Assembly: GCA_022818135.1 (NCBI GenBank)
Contig: JAFMSR010000007.1
Location: forward strand, 10,014,799-10,078,798
Direction of reading: 5' to 3'
DNA: 64,000 bases
Source: Saxidomus purpurata
Taxonomy: Eukaryota; Mollusca; Bivalvia; Venerida; Veneridae
This document shows, in pieces, positions 1 through 10,639 of this stretch. Position numbers and translations under genes: made by a program. Position 1 is the first letter of the stretch. Each line of letters starts with the position of its first letter. The notes under the pieces were generated by a model. It had not been told where the DNA came from. It worked only from the letters and a program-made list of their open reading frames with translations, and ran no database searches.

Positions 1-44
1 TGTCTAAAAGAGTTTTTGCATAAGTCTGAAATGATTATACATGT

Positions 45-330
45 CATAATAATAATAATAAAATCTTTATTTCATGAAGGTTACATATCAGACATACAAG
101 GATTTACATGTAAATCAAAATACATCTTATTTTCATATGGCCTTCAACAAATTGAATGTAAAAGAAGAATTAAAATGCAACAACAATAACATACCGTTGA
201 TAAAGAAATATCAAACAAATATGATTTACTAGTTATACATTTCAATTGAACAATCATATTTTTTAAAACTCTATTTTTTAACAAAGCTAGATATGACAAA
301 AGTAAGACAAAAATTGTTTAAATTGTTGAA
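45..330 (-). repeat. 3' end of a non-LTR retroelement with (ATT)n tail
   Basis: Read on the minus strand, the sequence ends in a stretch like 'gtaaccttcatgaaataaag' followed by an (ATT)n tail at about 45-60. The copies at 1650-1877 (plus) and 63558-63800 (minus) end the same way, in 'taaataaa' plus (ATT)n. This suggests three 5'-truncated copies of one LINE or LINE-dependent family. No coding remains are visible and the 5' limit is a guess. Confidence 0.4.
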
Positions 331-1056
331 ACTTTCTTTTGATACGACAGACACTCAAAAATTTAGTCCAAAAGTTAGTGCGGAAATATATTTGTAGAAG
401 TAAATTTATAATTTAGAACAAATCTTATTTTCATATGGCCTTCATTAATTTAATTACTGATTAAACTCTTTATGATGATAATGACAATACCTAAAATTAT
501 AATATAATGTTATAAAACTAAAGATTATTGAAAGCATTTGAAAATCATCTATCTACCTATCTGATACTGCCTGACGCCTCACGTGGGTGTCATTCAGCAC
601 AAGCGGCCAGTGGCGAATTAACCCAAAACTAATACGATTTAAAACTTTTACATAGCCTTGTAGAACTTCTTTATTAGCTGACCACTGTTCTCTGTGATTG
701 TATATCTTATATTTCATCTTGGCATTAAATCTATTAAAAGAGTTTTTGATACGTCTATAAGCTTCCCAAGAATAACTAGACGGGACGGGACATTTTTGCT
801 CCACAACGGTTACCCTCCAAATTAAATACTTTTTGTTATTCATCTGGTATCAAATTGTCTGTGCTTCAATTACAAAAAAGAATATCATAATAATTCCATT
901 TCATTTATAAGTCAATAATTTACCTTCTTATCTCATTTCATAAACTATTAGTTTTAACATTATGAATTGAGGCCACATTTTTGCATGTAGCGGGACATTT
1001 TTTTCACACGCAATAAAACTTTTCCAGACAAGTTCAACATACTTTGATTATAACTT

Positions 1057-1255
1057 ATGGTCTTTCGGATGAGTTCTAAAACCGATGTCTTATGTAGCGG
1101 TGCTTTACATCGGGCATGTTCAAGAACCACGGGATGTTTTTGGAACGGGACGCGTTCTGTATCTTGCACTATCCCCCAAAACCTAAATAGCATAATTCTT
1201 CTGTGGGGGCGGGGCGTTTGTCATATGGATTGCCGGTGCCAATGATAAAACTCTA
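1057..1255 (+). repeat. SINE body fragment without tRNA head
   Basis: This segment matches, with many substitutions, the body of the tRNA-headed SINE at 6012-6295 (minus strand). Shared blocks include 'tttcggatgag', 'tgtatcttgcactatccccc' and 'ggtcatatg'-like ends. The tRNA-like promoter head is absent, so this is a 5'-truncated or decayed copy. A 77-codon minus-strand frame and a 62-codon plus-strand frame across it are not taken as genes. Confidence 0.6.
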
Positions 1256-1649
1256 GAATACATATATACTCATAGATGAGATTATGTTTTATAACGCGTA
1301 TAAATATTGCCAATATTCGAGTAATGCTGTTCATAACGATAAAAAGAGATATACATCTATTATCAAAATAAACATGATCCTGATACAGAAACGAGTTATT
1401 ATTTTAAATAAGCCGATGAAATCACCAACATCGGGTATATAAACAATTAAAATGGCTCTCATTTACTGAAAGGTGCAAATAGTTGTGTATACAGTTATGG
1501 ATCATACGTCGCTCACATACATGCCAGAGATTTTGATATTTTACAAAGAATACAATTGCTCCAATAATAACCATCTAATTCATGACCACTGGAGTCTTGC
1601 CACCGTGCTGATGATCAACTAGTAGATACCTTCACGTTGTTAAAAGACG

Positions 1650-1877
1650 TCAGTGAATGTTTATGTATGAATGCCTTTATTAACAGAATCTCTTATATGT
1701 AAATGTGTATAGTTTTAACTTTGACAGGTGATTTATTTTTGAGTATACATTGTAATGCTTTTTCTTTTGTTTCTTTACTACGAAGGCCTTATTGAAAATT
1801 AGAATATATGTTTTCGTATGTCTAATTGTGTAACCTCCGGTAAATAAAACTTTTATTATTATTATTATTATTATTAG
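1650..1877 (+). repeat. LINE 3' UTR fragment ending in (TTA)n
   Basis: An AT-rich 3'-UTR-like stretch ends in 'ggtaaataaaacttttatta' and runs into a trinucleotide tail at about 1851-1876. It resembles the minus-strand ends at 45-75 and 63.6 kb. The next reverse-transcriptase remnant begins directly after the tail, so two retroelement fragments abut here. Confidence 0.4.
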
Positions 1878-1897
1878 ATATTCGAGTGAAGTGGTTT

Positions 1898-2525
1898 TTG
1901 ATTCACAGAAGACATAACTGTGCATAAAATTCTGGGTGTTTATTTGCAAAATACTTTGTCTTGGAATGTACACCTTTCAAAAATCTGCTCCAAAATAAAT
2001 TCCAAAATTGCCCTTCTTAAACGAATTTCTAATTATTTAACTGATGATATGAAAATCATGTTTTACAACGCATACATTTTATCAACTATGGACTATTGTT
2101 GTACAATATGGGGGACAGGAACAAAGTGTATAAATACTGTTTCCAAGCTACAAGCAAGAGTAGCAAGACTGGTAAAAGGCAAATCTTCTCGTACGGCAGC
2201 ACACAGTTATTAAAGGAATTACATTGGCTTTCTTTCGAAGATAGATGTTTCTATCATACAGCTGTACTTGTATATAAAGCTCAGCATAACCTTGCCCCAG
2301 ATTATATAATTGACTTGTCAAACTTTTCCAGCAATAACTATGTATAGCCTTCTGGTCTGCCACGAACAACAATATCGAAATACCTAAACAACGCACTATT
2401 TACATGCAAAATTCTTTTACAAATATTTGTGCACATACTTGGAACAATATACCTGTTAATATTCGTTTTTGTCAATCTCTGAATTCATTTAAAAAATCTT
2501 TGAAAAAGCATTTATTGATGAAATG
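1898..2525 (+). pseudogene. Non-LTR retrotransposon ORF2 C-terminal remnant
   Basis: Three frames in succession give one recognisable LINE polyprotein tail. The first (about 1898-2200) reads HKILGVYLQNTLSWNVHL and later MDYCCTIWG, the region just after the reverse-transcriptase domain. The second (about 2200-2345) carries LLKELHWLSFEDRC and YKAQHNLAPDYI. The third (about 2397-2525) carries AHTWNNIPVNIR and SLKKHLL, the usual C-terminus of CR1/jockey-like elements. Shifts near 2200 and 2350 and the missing upstream RT and endonuclease domains show a dead, 5'-truncated copy. The strand is certain and the clade is not resolved. Confidence 0.8.
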
Positions 2526-3147
2526 AAAAAACAAAAACAAACAATTATAGAACCGTATACTAGAATACAATGAGTTTATTGTATAGTAAGGTGTGGAATA
2601 TATTCTACAGTAATTTAAACTTGTACAGCCTTTAAACGAATGTCACTCGCTGGAGGAATCAAAGCTGTCATGACATGATTCGTTTTTTATAGTAACAGCA
2701 CATTATTTTTCTATTTCCTTAAGTGTTCTTTGTTTAGTGAATGATTGTCTAAATGTGATACAACTGTTGTTTACTGGTCCTACAATAGATCCCTTGGGTA
2801 CGCCTGATTTAATCTGCAACAACAACATCATCACCATCAAACTTTTAGTCTCGTGTTAAAGTCGCATGACGCTATTAACGTTCAAATTCGCACGTCATAA
2901 ATGACGTTGTCACCATAGTTATTTTGATGTATCATTTCATTGTAAAATACACGACTTACCACTCACAAACATGTCTTTAAAAAGAAGTTCTATAGGAATG
3001 ACAGTTAACAAGTGTTTTTGATCAAGGTAAGGACGGACTCATTGCTTTAGTAAAATGAATATAAACAAGTAAAATAAAGTGTTCAAAATATCATTTCACT
3101 TTGAGAAAAATGATAGTCCCGACATGCAATTTTATGTAACTAGATTC
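2526..3147. other. No gene seen; AT-rich non-coding
   Basis: No reading frame of note, no tRNA-like structure and no clear repeat is visible here. It separates the LINE remnant from the (TAA)n microsatellite. Confidence 0.5.
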
Positions 3148-3248
<101 letters not shown>

Positions 3249-3421
3249 TAATAGACTGTCGTATAAGTAAGTAAGTAGTAAGTACTGCATGTATAATTAT
3301 GTGATTGAGACCGTAATAAATAAATATATATACAGTACATGACTTTGAAAAGTAGATAGAATTAATTAAACATCTTTAATCAGACAATTAAATACTTAAT
3401 GCCATTTTATGTGTTACAGAA

Positions 3422-3961
3422 ATGTCTCAAAAGATTACTTTTGTGGAAGGTTCTTTAAAGAGTAATACTATGGAATCCTTCATGAACGTCATGGATGAAC
3501 TTTGTGAAAGTAAGTTCGAACAACAAACTATACAGAATGCTTTACGTTCAGATGACAAGATATGTCCTGTTTCTGAGCTAAATAATCCTGATGTTCCCAA
3601 GCAAAACATTGACAGAAGTAACTTGGCTAGCACGCGCTGCAAATCATATGACATTCCAGGCAATACTCCTATGTCTAAGAAGGTGAATCAAATGATTTGG
3701 TCGGCGTCCATGAAGCGGGTCTCAGTGCCTTCGCAACTGGTGCAAATTTCTAGTTGCAAACCTATAACACATCCTTCAAATGCTTCACAAATACTAGATG
3801 CTCCAACACCAATCTCTAGAATGCATTCATCTAGGTTTTTGGCGACAAACAGGATTTTAAAAGGGGCTGCCATAATGAGGTCTACGGGGTCAACGTGGAT
3901 GACGGAGGCGCCAAAGTCTAAGGCTTTTTCAAACTCTTTGTTTTTGACACAAGCCTCATGA
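3422..3961 (+). CDS. Unassigned protein, upstream frame (179 codons)
   Basis: The frame opens just after a good 3' splice-site sequence ('tatgtgttacag' ending at 3420), so 3422 may be the first coding codon of an exon that follows a 5'-UTR intron. The first ~90 residues look like an ordinary soluble, Asp/Glu/Asn-rich protein (MSQKITFVEG..., FMNVMDELCESKFEQQT). No domain is recognised. Residues ~91-179 are Ser/Thr/Arg-rich and almost free of acidic residues, which is typical of an antisense shadow. The opposite strand is open across the same stretch for 106 codons (4008 down to 3688). The stop overlaps the next start in ATGA. A candidate 74-nt intron (3880-3953, weak donor GTCTAC, acceptor gacacaag) would join this frame in phase to the next one and give one ~542-residue product. 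Function unknown. Confidence 0.45.
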   Translation: MSQKITFVEGSLKSNTMESFMNVMDELCESKFEQQTIQNALRSDDKICPVSELNNPDVPKQNIDRSNLASTRCKSYDIPGNTPMSKKVNQMIWSASMKRVSVPSQLVQISSCKPITHPSNASQILDAPTPISRMHSSRFLATNRILKGAAIMRSTGSTWMTEAPKSKAFSNSLFLTQAS

Positions 3962-5124
3962 AATCTATAGAAGGTGTTATAGGGGAGATCCTGACTGAGA
4001 ATAAAGAATTACGTGATATTATTGAAGGTACGACACAAGGATCTGGCAATGATCACCAGGGATTGACAGAAAATTGCAGTTACTCAGGGTTGGCTAACCA
4101 AAAGAAAATTGAGAAGGAAAATTGTACAGTTGACATTGACACAGCTCATGTTGACATTAACAGTGTTCATGTTGATATTGACAGCTCAATTAAGAACAGG
4201 CATATCCAAACCGAAACAATACCGAACAGTACAAAAGACGGGAGCCTTGATAAAAGCAAAATGGAATGTCACCAAGAAAGCTTTCTACCATTCTCTTGTC
4301 AGACATTGCAGTGCAGCAACATTGGCATCGGCAAACAGGTTGATCAAATAATGAACTATCTCCAGAAATCTTCCAGAAATATTTTTCAGAGAGGCGAAAA
4401 TGAAGAAAGAATTAAAACAGTAATGAGAGACCTCGGAACTACTACCGACCCCGATGAAGAATGTTACGAAGTCAACAATATCATGGATAACGCAGATACC
4501 ACTGATTCTGCTTTGGAAATATATGATATGAACAAAGTTGAAGTTGAGTTCAAGCTTATCAGTAATGGACTGGAATCAGCTCGTGTCTCTGCTCATTGCG
4601 ATGAACCGGTTCATAGGACAAACATCAAATTTGATCCAGTGAGAAATTTCATGCAGACAGACAAAAAGGACTTGGATGTGAAAGAAACTTCGGTAAACAT
4701 CGGTACTATATCTTATTCTGGCTCGAATGGTAATCTGGACATAAGTGATGCTACTGATAAGTTTGAAACTGCATCGAACGCGTCCGGGTCAGTTGACAAT
4801 CTTGATTATGTAATAAGTGTTGGAAATTATCAAGCTCTAATGAATTGCACTACAGATCCTTTGCAAGCCCTTTATCGAAATACTAGTGATAACAGATCAG
4901 ATGAACAGATATTTGGAGATGTTCAGAGAAATGACCTAGACAGTAGTTGTATCGTCACGTCCCATGAAGAGGAAATGGCGCAACATTTTGAAAATGAAGG
5001 TCAGACTGATGCAATTGTTGCATCTCTAGATGACAACCTTGAGTTCGGTGAAGATTCATTGTTTGGAATTCTTGGTGTCTACTGTAGCAGCGGATTACAC
5101 CTGTTGAAAGACTCAGTTCAATAA
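3958..5124 (+). CDS. Unassigned acidic protein, downstream frame (388 codons)
   Basis: This is the longest open frame in the first 20 kb. It begins with a Leu/Glu-rich, possibly coiled-coil stretch (GVIGEILTENKELRDIIEG, residues ~5-23). Around residues 55-70 there is a short internal repeat of the type VDIDTAHVDINSVHVDID. The rest is acidic and rich in Asn, Asp, Ser and Thr, suggesting a largely disordered protein. There is no signal peptide, membrane segment or known catalytic motif. The codon order looks natural and the frame has no stops over 1.1 kb in AT-rich DNA, so I believe it is or was coding. AATAAA overlaps the stop, and further poly(A) signals lie 230-260 bp downstream, consistent with a terminal exon. 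It could be the 3' exon of the gene starting at 3422, or a recently broken gene. Confidence 0.6.
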   Translation: MKSIEGVIGEILTENKELRDIIEGTTQGSGNDHQGLTENCSYSGLANQKKIEKENCTVDIDTAHVDINSVHVDIDSSIKNRHIQTETIPNSTKDGSLDKSKMECHQESFLPFSCQTLQCSNIGIGKQVDQIMNYLQKSSRNIFQRGENEERIKTVMRDLGTTTDPDEECYEVNNIMDNADTTDSALEIYDMNKVEVEFKLISNGLESARVSAHCDEPVHRTNIKFDPVRNFMQTDKKDLDVKETSVNIGTISYSGSNGNLDISDATDKFETASNASGSVDNLDYVISVGNYQALMNCTTDPLQALYRNTSDNRSDEQIFGDVQRNDLDSSCIVTSHEEEMAQHFENEGQTDAIVASLDDNLEFGEDSLFGILGVYCSSGLHLLKDSVQ

Positions 5125-5352
5125 ACATGATAGAGTATCTATTTTAAGCATGTATATAATTAACATAAAACTATAACTACATAATCTTGTACATTACAAT
5201 GTATATGTTTGTATATGTTTGTGAATGCAAAATGTATTTAATATTATATCAAGAATTTCTTTAAAGTACGTTGTTTATCTTTTGGAACAATTATTCCTTT
5301 ATAGATCTATAATCCAGATGGCTAAGAATAGGAAGAAGAAGTATAACATTTG

Positions 5353-5386
5353 GACGAATAAATCATAGTTGAGTATCTTCAATAAA
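5353..5386 (+). promoter_or_regulatory. Candidate poly(A) signals
   Basis: 'GAATAAATC' at about 5356 and 'CAATAAAAT' at about 5380 lie roughly 230-260 bp after the stop of the 3958-5124 frame. They are reasonable ends for a ~250-nt 3' UTR. An earlier AATAAA overlaps the stop codon itself. Confidence 0.4.
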
Positions 5387-5439
5387 ATGTGTTTAATATA
5401 CGTTTACACATAATTTGAATTGATTCATTTGTCTGAGTG

Positions 5440-5990
5440 GTCCAATGCAATTTGACAAACTCTTCAAAATAATGCAAGATAAGGTGGCTAGAGAGCTGTC
5501 CTTCATAAGTGACGAATGCCGCCAAAGGTTTATTTCTCAGTCTGTGACCTTGACCTTCAAGTTGTCGACCCGGTACTTGCACACAGGTCTTTATATCTCC
5601 ATGTGCTGATCTTTTTTTCCAATTCATTTTAAAATCCTTCAATGTGTATCAGAGTTACAACTTTGACATAAACATGTACTAAGACCTCTGACATCTAAAT
5701 GTAAGCTTGATATTCAAGATAAAGACATGGGACTTGCGCGTGATATGACATCTCCATGTGCTCAACAACTCTGCCGTGCCGTGTAATTCTAAAATCTTTC
5801 CGTGCATGAAAGAGTTACCATGTATACAGTATTTCTAAGCTGATTTTGAGCTTTGAATTAGGGTCGTGGGTTTTGCACAAAGCAAAACATCGTCTTGATG
5901 TGCTGAACATTTGTGCCAAGTTATTTTAAAATCAATGCGTGACAGAGTCACAATCCGGACACGAAATAAAACGCCCTAGGGGATTGAAAG
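5440..5990. repeat. Dispersed repeat with 'gtgaccttgacctt' motif
   Basis: Two loosely similar ~180-bp blocks each contain a motif like 'ttgaccttcaag', a 'ctccatgtgct' block and a 'cagagttac/gagttacca' block. The same phrases recur at 9300-9700 and, further diverged, at 53.7-54.0 kb. It is a diverged interspersed family, not coding. A minus-strand 87-codon frame across part of it is treated as chance. Confidence 0.5.
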
Positions 5991-6011
5991 TAAATTGATA
6001 AATAGTATGGT

Positions 6012-6295
6012 ATATTAGGGTTTTATCGTTGGTACCGGTTTCTCATATGACCAACGCCGCCAGAAGAGTTTAGTTATTATAGGTTTCGGGGGATAGTGCA
6101 AGATACAGAAAGCGTCCCAATGCCAGAGACAGCCCTGGTTCATTATCATGCCAGGTTTTCACCCATACATGGGACCTCGGTTTTTAAGTCTCATCCGAAA
6201 CTGTTAGTAATTTTAGTTGGTCAGCCCTGGGAATCGAACCCACAACCCCGAGATTACAAGTCTCGTGCTCTACCTATTGAGCTATCCGGGCTGAC
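6012..6295 (-). mobile_element. tRNA-Thr-headed SINE
   Basis: Read on the minus strand, 6295-6220 folds as a tRNA. The D arm is GCTCAATAGGTAGAGC. The anticodon stem CGAGA/TCTCG encloses loop CTTGTAA, anticodon TGT (Thr). The T-arm core is GTGGGTTCGATTCCCA. The A and B boxes are good. The acceptor stem is broken: a normal 7-bp helix with the 5' GCCCGGA does not form. The head runs directly into ~200 bp of non-tRNA body shared with the copy at 1057-1255. I therefore call it a SINE and not a tRNA gene. The superfamily of the body was not assigned. Confidence 0.75.
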
Positions 6296-6299
6296 TTTG

Positions 6300-7055
6300 A
6301 TAAATATATTTCATTCCACCATAATAATTATATACTCTACGGATAAACGACCCCCGGATATTGGCTCTAATTTGAGCACAGATAATTAGTTTTTGCGAGG
6401 AAAGTGTTACCAATTCCAAAGTTTATTCGGTATTAAGCATAATTACAATGTTTTTAACCTATACATCATAATAACAAATAAAGTGGTATAGATATATAGT
6501 AAGACAAGTTTTGCAAAAGAGCAATATATTTATCTTCCAAACTGGCAAGTAACATTTTTTTAAAGCTATTTGTTCGGCATCTCCCTTTAATAGAAAAAAA
6601 CATCTATCTGTTCAAAGCAGCGGTGAAGTAAAAGGAATATTAATTTAACTAAACAGGATTAAAGATCAGAAAATGTGTTTTTGTTTACATTTGATACTGA
6701 TCACATTTATTTTAATAGTGACATTCCCATCTTTCTTGGAAAACAATAATCGTGTCTGAAATTAATTAGTAAATGAAAATGGAAGCTTTTAATGGCACAT
6801 GTATTGACAATAATACAATTGTCATTATATAGTTGAGTTTTCGTCTCGGGAGAGGGCACTGCACACCATCAACATTTGCACAATAGTAATTAGATATTCA
6901 TGTGACATAGTCAGTTAAATAAGAGGATATCAATAAGAATAACATAACCACTTTCAAAATGTTTGTTCACATTTCAGGGGAAAAATCCCCCAAATGATAT
7001 ACTAAAACATAAAAAGTAATAGCTAGAATCAACAACATAGGTAAAAATATAGAAA
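6300..7055. other. No gene seen
   Basis: AT-rich sequence without convincing reading frames or repeats recognised elsewhere in the window. Confidence 0.5.
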
Positions 7056-7335
7056 CACTGGCACCAGAGTACTGAAATGCCCGGTAATTTTAACAAAAAT
7101 ACCCCAAAATATACCTAAATAACACACTATTATGAAAAAATACACAAATAATGGTAAAAAGTCAACTTTAAACCCCCGTTTACACAGTTCTATATTATTA
7201 TAGAACAGTGTATACGGGGGTTGTGGGGAGAGGGGGGGGGTTAACATTTTGGTGGTTTTTTTATGGGGGGGGGTTTTGGTATACTTTTGGTATTTTGTTA
7301 ACATTACAGGGCAGTTCAGTACTCTGGTGCCAGTG
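7056..7335. mobile_element. MITE-like foldback element, 280 bp
   Basis: The two ends are inverted copies: CACTGGCACCAGAGTAC at 7056 and its complement ending at 7335. The first 21 bp are perfect and similarity continues for about 60 bp. A second inverted pair (aacccccgtt...acgggggtt, about 7171-7222) sits at the centre, so nearly the whole element can fold. The inner right arm has long G runs that expand the repeat. No clear target duplication was found. It has no coding capacity; the 106-codon minus-strand frame is a by-product. Confidence 0.75.
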
Positions 7336-7477
7336 GTAGCAATTTGCAAAAATCCATTAAAATGTTGGTGGTTTTTGGTTTAACGGCACCACTACACTAT
7401 ATGGTTATACTGGAATTTTTAATTTGGTAGTGTATAATTTTAAACATTACAGATAAAGTTTATAGAACTTTATTAGT

Positions 7478-7690
7478 ATGCAAAGGAATCACCGTCTTAA
7501 GTCTATGGGTCTAGATGACATTTTATTTATGAACATTACATGCCCATTTGTCTTTAGTCTTACATCTTACATGAATGTGACATCTCATGCGTCATTCGTA
7601 CTTAGTGCATGTTGTAAGAAGCTTATTTCATGTTTCTGTCTTCCACATGCATGTTTCTTCTTCCACCTGCATGCATCTTTATTGCACATG
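7478..7690 (+). repeat. Dispersed repeat, copy 1
   Basis: This block is similar, in inverted orientation, to 10495-10636. Both contain 'ggaatcaccg', 'taagtctatggg', 'atgcccatttgtctt', 'cttacatcttacatg' and 'gtgcatgttgta'. Copy 1 is followed by extra 'cacatgcatg'-like units. A 113-codon frame across it is Cys/His-rich only because of these repeats. Confidence 0.65.
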
Positions 7691-8264
7691 CCTGTTACAT
7701 ATATGCTATTTTCTATTGTGTTTGAGTCGATTACTTAGTAATGATGCATTTGTACTTCTGATTACTCCGCTATGCGTCATCGCATGTGTCGTTCTTCCAA
7801 GTGCTTGCTGTATATTGCTAAAAGCATGTTACTTTCTTCGGAATGCATTTTTCATTTGTACTACTGACTACTCTATTATTGAAAGTCTCCGACATGAAAA
7901 AGTAGCAGATATACGTGGTACAAAATAACGAACTTGGCATTTACGTAATTGAATTCTTATTCCTGGGAGATAACCGCGTACGAACGAAAAATATCCCTTA
8001 TCTACGAGCCGGTGTAGCTGAAATCCGAAAAGAGCTTTCGCAAAAAGAGAATTTAACGTACGAAAAGAAGATTTTTTGGTTTAATTATGTGTTAATTGAT
8101 AAAAAAGTCAATCCATTGAAGTTGTTGGTTAGTATAACCTAAGATGACGACGATCTTTGTACGCATGAACTTGTAGTTGAAGTTTTTGTATGTTTGCCTA
8201 CTTCCAATATCATTCAACCGGGAGCGAAAGCAATTTTACCTGGTGCGAAAAGAGGAATTTCCCA

Positions 8265-8575
8265 GGAATACCCAACTCCCAGCTGGCTGGTTATTCGAAG
8301 GTAGCTGGGTACTCGATATTCGATTATCGAATACCCAATTCCCAGCTGGCTGGATATTCGAAGCATACTGGGTAATGGCGAAGTAAGGTGGGCATTCACC
8401 TTACATGTAGCGAATTCCCAACTCCCAGCTGTCTGGGTATTCTAATCTAGCTGGGTATTCGCTTTACTTTTTGCGACTACCCAATTACAAGCTAGCTGGA
8501 TATTGGCATTACTCTGCGAATACCCAACTCCCAGTTAGCTGGTTATTCGAAGCTTACTGGGTAATGGCCTTAAGT
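8265..8575. repeat. Minisatellite with alternating inverted arms
   Basis: About five diverged units start near 8267, 8331, 8411, 8474 and 8517. Each contains 'gaatacccaactcccagct' and a complementary 'agctgggtattcg'-type block, so each unit can form a hairpin and neighbouring units can pair with each other. Period is about 45-80 bp. The short frames read across it are repeats of the same motif (NSQLAGYSK). Confidence 0.8.
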
Positions 8576-8599
8576 TATGCAAACACGCAACTAAAGGGT

Positions 8600-9290
8600 A
8601 GCTGAATATTCAAACTTAGCTTATAACCAATCCCATCTTCTAGCTTACTTCACCGACCTGTTATGGAACAGCTTTTGTGCAAAAATTACATTGAGCCTTC
8701 TGACATCCACGTGTGTATTTCATTATCTGATATTACATGTTTCTGTTTGATATGTTCTACGCTTAAAACTGGAAAAATGATTACACCTTTCTGAGAGATG
8801 AATTGTTGTATTCTACATTATTTCATATATCAGTGTTCTGTATTTGCTATTTAACCGAACTTATATTAAAAGATGATTGAATAAACGGTCGAAATTAAGT
8901 TGAACAACCTGACTGCATTGTTTGGCTGTCATTCATACTCTCATCATAACATTCTATAAATAATACTGGATCGAAATGTATTTCTTAATAACTGCGTTTG
9001 TCATACTTGAAATGTATGATTTTAACGTCTTTTAACATATTAGCCAACTGCTAATATAGACCAATATAGCTACTTTATACTAATATGGGCATCATATATC
9101 TAAGCTAAACAACGCATGCCAGTTGGACGAACAATGGATATCATCAAGCACTGTTGAAACATGCACTCGCATTATTATACCAGATGGCGCGTTTGAATAA
9201 ACTTCGACATATTTCGGCACCTACGTTATAAGCCGTACCTTTAGGAGAAAAATGTCTTGGGTATATATATTGTTTTTGCCATGGTTGTGT
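8600..9290. other. No gene seen
   Basis: AT-rich, no convincing coding or structural signal. Confidence 0.5.
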
Positions 9291-9700
9291 GTCTGTTCGT
9301 CCGTTCGTCCGTATGAGTGACCTTGACCTTAAAACAAATTTATTTTTGCTTAAACACTTTTAAAACAAAACTAAAACATTTGTGTTTAATCTTTTTTCAG
9401 AAACAATGACCTTGACCTTACACATTCTTTAGAACACTTTCATAGCCAAAACAATTTATTTTTTAATATATTTTAAGTAACAGTGACCTTGACCTTGAAC
9501 CAATGTGGTTGTTACATGCGTTTTGCACATCGTGTCAGTATGGTGAACAGTTGTGTTGAGTTATTCTTAAATCCTATAAGGGGTTCAAGAGATATGGAGT
9601 GGACACTAAATATAGTCATATGACCTTTGATCTCTAACTTTGGCCTTGACCTTGAGCCAGCGCAGTTGGTTCACGGGTTTTGCACATCGCGTAGTTGAGG
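9290..9700. repeat. 'tgaccttgacctt' repeat family
   Basis: After a 'gttcgtccgttcgtccg' lead-in, four blocks of roughly 90-130 bp each contain 'tgaccttgacctt' or a close variant (about 9320, 9408, 9484, 9645), with 'gggttttgcacatcgcgt' twice. This pattern is frequent in bivalve non-coding DNA (general knowledge). Non-coding. Confidence 0.6.
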
Positions 9701-10494
9701 ACCAAAGTTTAATGAATATTAAAAGAGCTCTTTTCGGATTTTAGACAAAGCCTTATTAAAGTGCTATCTGGTATCATAATATGACCTACCGTATTCGTGT
9801 TAATACCATTCTTGTTAGTGCATACTTGCTTCGTCTTAATTCTTGACCACAAATGTTTTCTACCATACTTTCACGTAAAGGGCATACCCTATAACTGATG
9901 TCAAACTACATAACACCCAACACATAAATAATACATTCTTTGGAAGTATTAGAACTTAACCCAAAAGTTTCGGCTATGCATTCCCAGTCATTATCGATAA
10001 AATCAGCGGTAAACAATATACTGCAGTACTGTAAACCATTCATTAATCTACGTAGAGTTGTTGTTGTACAATTAATGGGTGGACGCGATTTATTACGGAA
10101 AGCCTCTATATTGATTAATTGTGGTAAAATGAGGCATTTTTCGCCATAGGTTCTTCTTTGAAATTGTATTTAATTATCATTTCACGTACATTGAACACAT
10201 AATCTATGCTTCGAGAATATTATCTGCTAGATGTAGGTAGTGCCCCTTTAATATTACACGAAAGCTCTTATTTATCAACAGCATATGCATAAAAAATGTA
10301 GCATTTTAATAAAGGACCAAAAAGACACATGGGGAGATAATAACATGCAATTTAAGGTATCGGTAAATAAGACAAATAAGGATGCAACATTCATGGATAT
10401 GATTTTGAGGGTAAAGAAGTAAGACAAATGAAATCATTATGTAAATATAGAAGTTATCAACACAAACATACACTACTAAATAACAAGTATATGC

Positions 10495-10636
10495 ATGTGG
10501 AAGAAAGAAACATGAAATTAGCATCATACAACATGCACTCGTAAGAATGACACATGCATGTAAGATGTAAGAAAGAAGACAAATGGGCATGTCATATATA
10601 CCCATAGACTTATGGCGGTGATTCCCTTCCATATAT
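10495..10636 (-). repeat. Dispersed repeat, copy 2 (inverted)
   Basis: Reverse-complement partner of 7478-7690, sharing the blocks listed there. The two copies are about 3 kb apart and diverged, so they are independent insertions or an old inverted duplication. Confidence 0.65.
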
Positions 10637-10639
10637 TTG

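Noticed and set aside
3688..3873. Minus-strand gene MAAPFKILFVAKNLDE...
   Set aside because: It reads well, but the flanking plus-strand frames have stronger support and the antisense frame has no splice or promoter context. Recorded as a conflict in the findings, not as a gene.
6220..6295. Functional tRNA-Thr(TGT) gene on the minus strand
   Set aside because: The anticodon and T arms are good but the acceptor stem does not pair, and the sequence continues directly into a repeat body found elsewhere. Better explained as a SINE head.
7029..7349. 106-codon minus-strand membrane-like protein
   Set aside because: It lies entirely over the foldback MITE at 7056-7335, including its inverted ends and G runs.
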